Source: Danio rerio
Lineage: Eukaryota; Chordata; Actinopteri; Cypriniformes; Danionidae
Assembly: GCF_049306965.1 (NCBI RefSeq)
Contig: NC_133178.1
Coordinates: forward strand, 50,057,501 to 50,121,500
Direction of reading: 5' to 3'
Length of the DNA stretch: 64,000 nucleotides
The notes beneath the pieces were generated by a model that worked only from the letters and a program-made list of their open reading frames with translations, made no database searches and had not been told where the DNA came from. Positions 57,417 to 64,000 of this stretch are shown in pieces; position 1 is the stretch's first letter, and every line of letters begins with the position of its first letter. Position numbers and translations under genes: made by a program.

Positions 57417-57516
57417 CCAATCCAGTAGGTGGCGATGTCACAAAAAACTAGGGTCCCAAAGATGCGGTCCTAAAAATGCGGTCCTGAAAGTGCAGCTTCT
57501 CCAGTTGTGCAGGATC
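57417..57516 (-). repeat. Right terminal inverted repeat of the KDZ element
   Basis: Ends CTCCAGTTGTGCAGGATC; mate of 43179-43278. Confidence 0.85.
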
Positions 57517-57647
57517 ATACTATTGATCCTGGTAGCTAATACAACAGTGGTAACCTCTGGCTGACTGCCGGATTGGATCACCATGCGCCCTCTGATAGAT
57601 TACTTTAGTATTGTTTTTTTTTTTCTTTATTTTTGCCTTAACTATTC

Positions 57648-57995
57648 ATTCATCATTCATTAATTTTCTTGTCGGCTTAGTCCCTTTATTAATCCGGGGT
57701 CGCCACAGCGGAATGAACCGCCAACTTATCCAGCAAGTTTTACGCAGCAGATGCCCTTCCAGCCGCAACCCATCTCTGGGAAACATCCACACACACATAC
57801 ACAGTTATACTCTAGGGACAATTTAGTCTACCCAATTCACCTGTACCACATATCTTTGGACTGTGGGGGAAAGCGGAGCACCCGGAAGAAACCCATGTGA
57901 ACGCAAGGAGAACATGCAAACTCCACACAGAAACGCCAACTGAGCCAAGGTTCGAACCACTGACCCAGCGATCTTCTTGTAAAACAGCCATGAAT
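57648..57995 (-). repeat. DANA SINE
   Basis: Has ggcttagtccctttattaat, gcggaatgaaccgccaac, cacacagaaacgccaactga; head end truncated or diverged at the right. Confidence 0.88.
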
Positions 57996-58696
57996 TGCTG
58001 TCATAAATATAATCGAGATAAGTAAAGTACCTGAATCCATTGTTTTTTGAGGGATGTTTAAATCAAACAGTAAAACTCACAAACCAAAATGAGCATTACA
58101 ATTGACTTGAGGGGTTTTGTAGAGGCAATTCTGTAAAAAATATATATTAAGCAAATTTATGATTTTTTTTAAATTGCAAATATAAAAATTATTTTTGCAC
58201 TACTTGATTTTTATTTGCAGTTCTTTCTCTTTGTTTGCAGAATTCCTTTTTATTTCTCTTTTTTTTATTTTTTAAAAAGAATTGAATCATTTTGCAATTT
58301 TTTGTTCAATAATTTATTTTTGTTTGCAAAACTTTGTTTTATGATGCAAGTATATATGGCCCTAGATGGACTCCATACCTAATGGATCTGTAGCGTCATT
58401 TACTTGTATCCTGTCACTTTGCTGCTGTCAATCAATTTGGTGGGCGGTGGGGCCACACTCCTACGTAAAGTTGCGGTCGGTCTGAAAACCGCTCTTATGT
58501 TGTTTTTATGTTGTTAAATTGAAAAAAAAGGACTGGGTGTGTTTATATCACCCCAATATGATGGTCTATACACTATATACACATATGTTTGTCCAAATAG
58601 CTTGAAAAGTAGATTTTTCATCATAGGTGCCCTTTAAAGAAGTCACTGTCATTTGATTAATCTCGCAGCCAAAGTCTAATCGGTCATTGTGTTTCA
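57996..58696. other. Intergenic sequence downstream of gene C
   Basis: AT-rich, with T runs; nothing recognised except a short patch at 58430-58480 of moderate GC. Confidence 0.4.
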
Positions 58697-59220
58697 CTAA
58701 CACAGTTTTACAGATGAACGAGGATCAACAGTAAAACCAGGGTAGAGCGGCTGAGTAAATGTGGTCTTGACTGTGTGGATGAGGCTTATTGTGTTAGAGA
58801 TGCCGTAGAAGGACAGAATTCCTGCACTCTCATCCACATACACTCCTATCATACGGCTAATGGGCTTTACAGAGAGATCGGTCCGTTTACTATTGTGCCA
58901 AAATGAGTATCTGGTTGGAAAACAGGCTAAACTCCAGGACTTATCATTACCTCCAAATGCACACTCGTTCCCAAATCCCTTCCTACTGATGCTTTTGTAA
59001 GATACTGATAATATCACACCAACATCGCCACTCCATTCTATCTCCCAGTAACAGCGTCCACGCACACTCTCTCTGCACAACACCTGAGGCCAACCATTAA
59101 ATTTGTCTGGATGATCAAAAGTTGGCTGTGCTGTTTCAGCACCAGTAATCACTCTGTTGCTCTCAGACAGACGGAGATGATCGTTCATTGTGTTCAGATC
59201 CAGAGTGAACTGATGGGAAT
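58697..59220 (-). CDS. Gene C exon 6: B30.2 (PRY-SPRY) domain
   Basis: Same length and phase as gene B exon 6. The variable parts differ from gene B mostly in the loops around the LSESNRVIT segment and the final strand (TVDPRSSVKLC), as expected for a target-recognising surface. Confidence 0.92.
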
Positions 59221-62200
59221 CTGATGGAGACAAAAACACATCAAAATCAGCAATGATAAATCTTTGCTCTTTTAATTCTCTGTATTGTTAATTAAGAAAT
59301 ATTGAAACATATGTATTAAATAGAAAATAAAAAACACAGAAGAAAATCAATTGTGTCCATAACAGACATCCCAAGTTGGGAAAAGCCATTTCTGGGTGGG
59401 GCATCGATAATTTGCGGGGGTTTGAGAAGCAACCTATTTGAAGACCGAGGTGGGGGGTAAAAGGGTTGCGCTTGACTTATCTGAAGAGCAGGGAGGGATG
59501 CATTAAAGAGGGGTGCACGATGTATTTGAGGTCCAGTGGGGAGATTTCCGAAAGATTATCATTGGTTTGCTGTTATCCAGGAGTCCCTATGCATATTTGG
59601 GAGACTCCCGGAACTTCTGCCAAAAGTGTCTGGATGCAATTGATTATCCAATCTGAAAATGTCAGAGTCATTCCAGGCATTCGGTAATATTTCAACTTGA
59701 GCAAACTCATTTTTTAAAAATGTAATGATTATATTTTTAAAGAGCCTACATAATTAGCAACATAATCTATTGAAACTTTCAAATGATTTCATTTTCTTGT
59801 CGGCTTAGTCCCTTTATTAATCCGGGGTCGCCACAGCAGAATGAACCGCCAACTTATCCAGCAAGTTTTTACGCAGCGGATGCCCTTCTAGCCGCAACCC
59901 ATCTCTGGGAAACATCCACACACACATTCACACACGCACTTATACACTACGGAAAATTTAGCCTACCCAATTTACCTGTACCACATGTCTTTGGACTTTG
60001 GGGGAAACCAGAGCACCCGGAGGAAACCCACGTGAAGGCAGGGGGAACATGCAAACTCCACACAGAAATGCCAACTGAGCCGAGGTTCAAACCACCGACC
60101 CAGCAACCTTCTTGCTGTGAGGCAACAGCACTTCCTACTGCGCCACTGCCTTGCCCCTTTCAAATCACTGAAACTTTCAAACTATTGAAGCTTTCAAATA
60201 ATCATACAATTATAACATTTATAACTTTCAAAATTATATTTTCCCACAAGGCAACAAAGCCTGTAAATTATTTTCTGTTTTATTCTTATTTGGATAAATT
60301 TTATTCTCAACCTCTGAACAGACAAAACTGAGCTGTTAGTAATAGTATTTTACAAGGCTTTTGCTATAAAACCAACATTTACCTTTTGCTCATGTGTCCC
60401 TTAGATCAGTTTAATGGCTGAAATATAACTTTTTTTTTCTTTGATAAGAGTTTTAAATTTTTATGTGATTTAAGTTACAATTATAAAAATTTTGCATTCT
60501 GTGGAATTATAATTTAAAAAAAAGTTTTAAAATTAGATGTCTTACCAAAACCACATTTTTTCAAAACTAATAATGTAAAATAATACATTATTATGATAAT
60601 AATGTAGACTATGCGTCCATTTCATTTGTTATTTCGTGATGTCTGAAAAATAGACATCATGGGGTCCAAAAAATGGGGGGAAAACGATAGTAATTTATAA
60701 TAAACATGTTTTTGAACAAGACAGTAAAGTTTATAATGTGTAGTATAGTAAACTGTAATAAATGCTGTAACATTAGTGTAAGCTGTGGTGGATTGGGATG
60801 TATAATTTTAGCATAGAAAACTAAAGCCTATTGGCTAATTTGTTTATTACTACAGTTGTGTTGTACCACAGCAACAATATAATCACTATGGCAGTTAATT
60901 CAAGTAATTATCTAGTATGCTTCTAAACACTACTATTTAATATGGTATTTTTTCATGTAACGTAATAGCTTATACAGTCTCTACCACCTCAACAGGAAAA
61001 TATATATTTAGCTCAGTAGAAAACTTGGCCCCTTTCATGATATAAGGATCATGCCCAACATATGTGGTTATTCTCGATGTATATCTCCTTTGAAATATGC
61101 TATAAATGACAAAAATACAGATTTTCTTCTATGTCCCATTCAGTTTTTTACTTCTTGGCCGCCATCTGGATTTTGTGTATCACCAGAACCACTTGATTGA
61201 AAACAACCTATTGGTTCTTGGTTTGACGCTGATTCTAGCAGAGTTAAACTGCTGGGAAAAATTTGAAACTTCTGACTCTGCCAGAATTTCATTGGAGGGA
61301 AAATTCTTTTGCAATGGCCTTTAATCTGCTATCTGTGAACATGTCAAATCAATGATCAAAGTCTTCAGATTTTACCCTAGGATTATAGAAATCTTCTAAA
61401 ATTTACTAAATTTGACTGAGGAGACCAAATCATGGCTGAAAGCATACATCTGAAGCTGGGATTTAGTCACTTACATTGTAGGAAGTCGTTCCTGGTCTTG
61501 GGACTAGTTTTTGTCACTGGGAAAATCAAAAAACATAATTGGTGTATTGGTGTAAGTGTCATGCATGTTTCTAATATGATGTTACACGATATGAGTTGAT
61601 AAAGACCTCATTTCTGAGAGCAGATGAATCTCCGGGACTTTACTGTACCTCTGTCTGAGATCTTCTTGAGCTCCTTTTTGCAAAAGTCCTCCAGTTTGTC
61701 TTTCAACTGAGAAACAGATTCGCTCAGGCCATCGAAACACAAGAGAGAACTGGATAAAACATCTGTAGATTCAGGAGGAGCTGAGAAAGACTGGAAACTC
61801 TGCAGAAAACACAAATCAACAATCATCACCTCCACTTTACACAATAAACAAATCCTGAAAGAAAACAACTGCTGATTATTTTCCACTGAATTGTTTATCT
61901 GTGCATCACTTGCTCAACTTCATTCTGATTTGCTTCTTCCTGATTTGTTACCTTCAGAAACTGGACATGATCTTTTTTGTGTGAAAGTTGCTCCAGCTCA
62001 GCGTTTCTCCTTCTCAGATTTTCAACCTCCTGCTCCAGCCACTCCATGTGTCCTTCAGCTCGACTCACTGCAGTCTTTTCTTGATCTCTGATAATCTGTG
62101 TGAGCTCAGAACATCTTTTCTCAATGGAGCAAATGAGCTCAGTAAAGATCCTTTCAGTGTCTTTCACTGCTGTCTGTGCAGAGCGCTGTTAAACACATCA

Positions 62201-62392
62201 AGATCACACAGCCTGTGAGTTACAGTGAGACTCAAAGATTTCCAACACTAGAGGACAGTCAAACTGAGGCAAACTTCTCCTGTTCTCCTGACTTACCTTA
62301 TGAGATTCCACTGCCTCCCTCAACTGCTGAAGTTCTTGCTGTCTCTGCTGGAGACTCTCCTGGAGCTTTACCTGTGTCTCCTTCAGCTCTTT
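58697..62392 (-). CDS. finTRIM (ftr) family gene C, exons 2-6 (5' end outside)
   Basis: Exons in coding order: 62297-62392 (96 bp, KELKETQVKLQESLQQ), 61952-62185 (234 bp, RSAQTAVKDTERIFTEL to HVQFLK), 61649-61799 (151 bp, SFQSFSAPPESTDVLSS to SDRG), 61475-61516 (42 bp, VTKTSPKTRNDFLQ) and 58697-59220 (524 bp, B30.2). All splice sites and phases match gene B, and no stop interrupts the joined frame (1,047 bp). The B30.2 begins YSHQFTLDLN and has HPDKFNGWPQVLC, GRCYWEIEWSG, GNECAFGGNDKSWSLACFP, MIGVYVDESAGILSFY and PLYPGFTV. The RING/B-box exon is not found up to 64000 and should lie beyond. The coiled-coil exons are closer to gene A than to gene B. The last intron holds a SINE. Probably functional if its first exon is intact. 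Confidence 0.9.
59375..59650. repeat. Interspersed repeat shared with 32545-32715
   Basis: Shares aggggtgcacgatgtatttg-like, gggagat and gagactcccggaacttc words with the intron of gene B. Family not named. Confidence 0.6.
59790..60155 (-). repeat. DANA SINE, nearly full length
   Basis: Runs from ttttcttgtcggcttagtcc to the tRNA-like head tcttgctgtgaggcaacagc and cactgcgcca, in reverse orientation, within the last intron of gene C. Confidence 0.92.
60156..61474. other. Gene C intron, AT-rich
   Basis: No exon or named repeat is supported. Confidence 0.45.
61475..62392 (-). CDS. Gene C exons 2-5: coiled coil and linker
   Basis: Four exons of 96, 234, 151 and 42 bp with GTAAG, GTAAC, GTACAG and GTAAGT donors. 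Exon 3 keeps the 234-bp length that gene A has lost. Heptads support the coiled coil. Confidence 0.9.
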
Positions 62393-62856
62393 CTGGAGGA
62401 CAAACAGATAACAGCAAACAACTCTCTTACAAAACCAGTGAAGAGCGGAAATTCATAGTTTCTTGAAATTAGATTATGATTAAATATGAAGCTGAAGTGT
62501 CACCGTTATTAATGCAGTGTCTAGTTTATAATTAGAATTCACCCTATAATTTAAACTGGGACTCATGCTTTTTAAATCTATGTTTTCCTCAAGATATTTT
62601 GAAGGTATGCCTCAGCTAATTACAGAGCTCAGATTAAATATGTTGACACAACAATAACCTTAAATCTCATTGGATGCTTGTGTCAGTCAAATTACTAAAC
62701 ATGACATCAAACATGGTGTTTTTGGTTGGTCTCTTTATATAAGATCAATGATCAGTGGGTTTGATTAGTAGATTTTTAAGAATAGAACATTTTATGCCAT
62801 AATTATATTACACAATCATTATATGTTATTTTACATAAATTATTTGTTAAATCGGG
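62393..62856. other. Gene C intron 1, start
   Basis: Resembles the matching part of gene A intron 1 (1560-1900: tgcctcag, ataacct.aa.t.tcattggat), so the two genes share intron ancestry. No exon. Confidence 0.55.
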
Positions 62857-63188
62857 TGTTGCCTTGATGCAGTGGGTAGCGCGATCACCTTACAACAAGA
62901 AGGTTGCTGCTTCGAGTCTCAGCTGGGTCAGTTGGCATTTCTGTGTGGAGTTTGCATGTTCTCCCTGTGTTTCATGTGGGTTTCCTCCAGGTGCTCTGGT
63001 TTCCCACACAAGTCCAAAGACATGCACTATAGTTCATTTGGGTAGTGATATGTGCAAATGTGTGAATGAGTGTGCATGGATGTTTTCCAGTGATGGGTTG
63101 CAGCTGGAAGGGCATCCGCTGCATAAAACATATGCTGGATAAGTGGGCGGTTCATTCCGCTGTGGCGACCTCAGAATAATAAAGAGAC
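62857..63188 (+). repeat. DANA SINE, plus orientation
   Basis: Starts with the tRNA-like head (cagtgggtagcgcgatcacc with A-box, then gcttcgagtctcagctggg as B-box-like), continues with ggcatttctgtgtggagttt and ends aataataaagagactaggc. The only clear plus-strand long copy here. Confidence 0.92.
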
Positions 63189-64000
63189 TAGGCCGAAAAG
63201 AAAATGGATAAATATAAATAATATGTTAAATCAACTTAATTATGTAGTCACTGACATGATCTTACCCAGCTGGTTGTTATTTACAATTTTTCCATGGCTC
63301 TGAAAAGATGTACCTAATTATACAACCCAGGCTTATCCTGAAAACGTACGGCTATATACATTTCTGGAGACTGCCAAATGCCGGAAGCTACTTTTTTTTT
63401 TTTTTTTTTGCAGTTTTTGTTTTTGTCAATCCACTAGAAGCCGCTGTGTATGCTTTGAGATCTCAAATTTACACATGTATCTGTCTGCAGTCTGCAAGAC
63501 AGGGGCGTAAGATGAAGGGGTGTAACTTGTAGTACGTTAGAGAGGCGTAACTTGCAGTTATCGAGATCCCATTGAACCATGCGAGAGGTCACAATGAGAT
63601 TTTGTTGGTAAGCTGGCGGAAAAACTTACCAAAGAACATTTTCATCGAATGTTTTCATGAGTTTTCTCCACATTTATCCACAAACAGTTCATTTGATTTA
63701 TTATTATATTCATTCATTTAACAACACCATGCAACTCTAGTCCATGACTTCTTCATCTGTTTTGTCATGACAGTTTGCCTACTCAGCATCGCCCTCTGTG
63801 GTTGCAAATAACAGTACAATGGCGAGCATGTTAAGTATGAAAGCCTCCGCAACTCTCAGCTGTACGTTAAAAATTGTGATAGTTGGGTTAAGGGTTGGGG
63901 TAGGTTTATACATTAATAACTATGATGAATGGGTTTAGGTTTGGGGTAGGTGTAGATGTTAATAATGAGGATGGTTGGGTTTAGAGTTGTGGAGTAGACA
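63189..64000. other. Intergenic or intron 1 sequence; G-rich repeat at the right edge
   Basis: From 63885 the sequence repeats gggtttaggtttggggtagg-like units (63890-64000), part of a common zebrafish repeat that continues off the window. A T19 run sits at 63390-63410. No exon of gene C is found. Confidence 0.4.

Larger units (their letters stand above)
43179..57516. mobile_element. KDZ (Zisupton-related) DNA transposon with two genes, damaged
   Basis: Terminal inverted repeats of 100 bp lie at 43179-43278 and 57417-57516 (start GATCCTGCACAACTGGAG, about 90% matched by eye). Between them two genes diverge from about 47.3 kb: a minus-strand transposase of KDZ/HMGXB3 type and a plus-strand ULP1 (C48) protease. 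The right subterminal region repeats TAGGTGGCG three times (near 57302, 57361, 57424). A 34-bp satellite, a hAT-like element and the right CACTG copy lie inside the protease gene. Without satellite and CACTG copy it is about 9.9 kb. No clear 8-bp target duplication at the chosen ends, so the true ends may shift by a few bases. Both genes carry lesions; it is a dead autonomous copy. Confidence 0.7.

Noticed and set aside
62857-62940. tRNA gene
   Set aside because: The A- and B-box-like sequence is the head of a DANA SINE and is followed by the SINE body; no complete cloverleaf was supported.
63880-64000. Interstitial telomere repeat
   Set aside because: The gggtttaggtttgggg units are irregular and belong to a dispersed G-rich repeat; a similar patch lies in the MITE at 40120.

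Overview
The window looks like teleost, most likely zebrafish (Danio rerio), nuclear DNA. It is AT-rich with long (TA)n, (TG)n and (GA)n runs and several copies of the DANA tRNA-type SINE. It also holds many nested DNA transposons and three tandem genes of the fish-specific finTRIM (ftr) family with the usual short phase-matched exons. No database was available; family names rest on motifs and memory of these families.

Host genes. All three finTRIM genes are on the minus strand, so they read right to left. Gene A (684-8625) has its RING/B-box exon and coiled-coil exons inside the window; its B30.2 exon would lie left of base 1, and its third exon carries a 2-base length change. Gene B (27365-35239) is complete: six exons join in phase to about 537 codons (RING, two B-boxes, coiled coil, B30.2). 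Gene C (58697-62392) has exons 2-6; its RING exon should lie right of base 64000. Genes A and B have a perfect interferon response element (GAAAGTGAAACT on the coding strand) exactly 54 bases before the ATG; in gene B that segment is tandemly duplicated, giving two.

Mobile DNA. Four layers stand out. (1) A DIRS-like fossil (about 3170-5455), with shorter DIRS-like terminal remnants elsewhere. (2) A nest: a Tc1-type relic (about 8936-9389 and 22739-22985) is split by a CACTG-ended DNA element (9390-22738) with a broken multi-exon DUF4806-type gene, and that element is split by a young, whole-looking Ty3/Gypsy element (14443-21261) with identical 270-bp LTRs. (3) A 14.3-kb element at 43179-57516 with 100-bp terminal inverted repeats and two divergent spliced genes: a KDZ/HMGXB3-like transposase (minus) and a ULP1/C48 cysteine protease (plus). 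A 34-bp satellite of nearly 2 kb has grown inside the protease gene. (4) Two copies of a 2,491-bp CACTG-ended element in opposite orientation (40318-42808 and 53119-55609), which differ by one base as far as I compared them; one lies inside the KDZ element and the other 370 bp outside it.

The rest is SINEs, MITEs, a solo LTR, hairpins and AT-rich sequence without recognisable genes. The most interesting parts are the two-gene KDZ element with its satellite, the near-identical large inverted repeat, the DUF4806 gene carried by a CACTG element, and the duplicated interferon element in front of the intact finTRIM gene.
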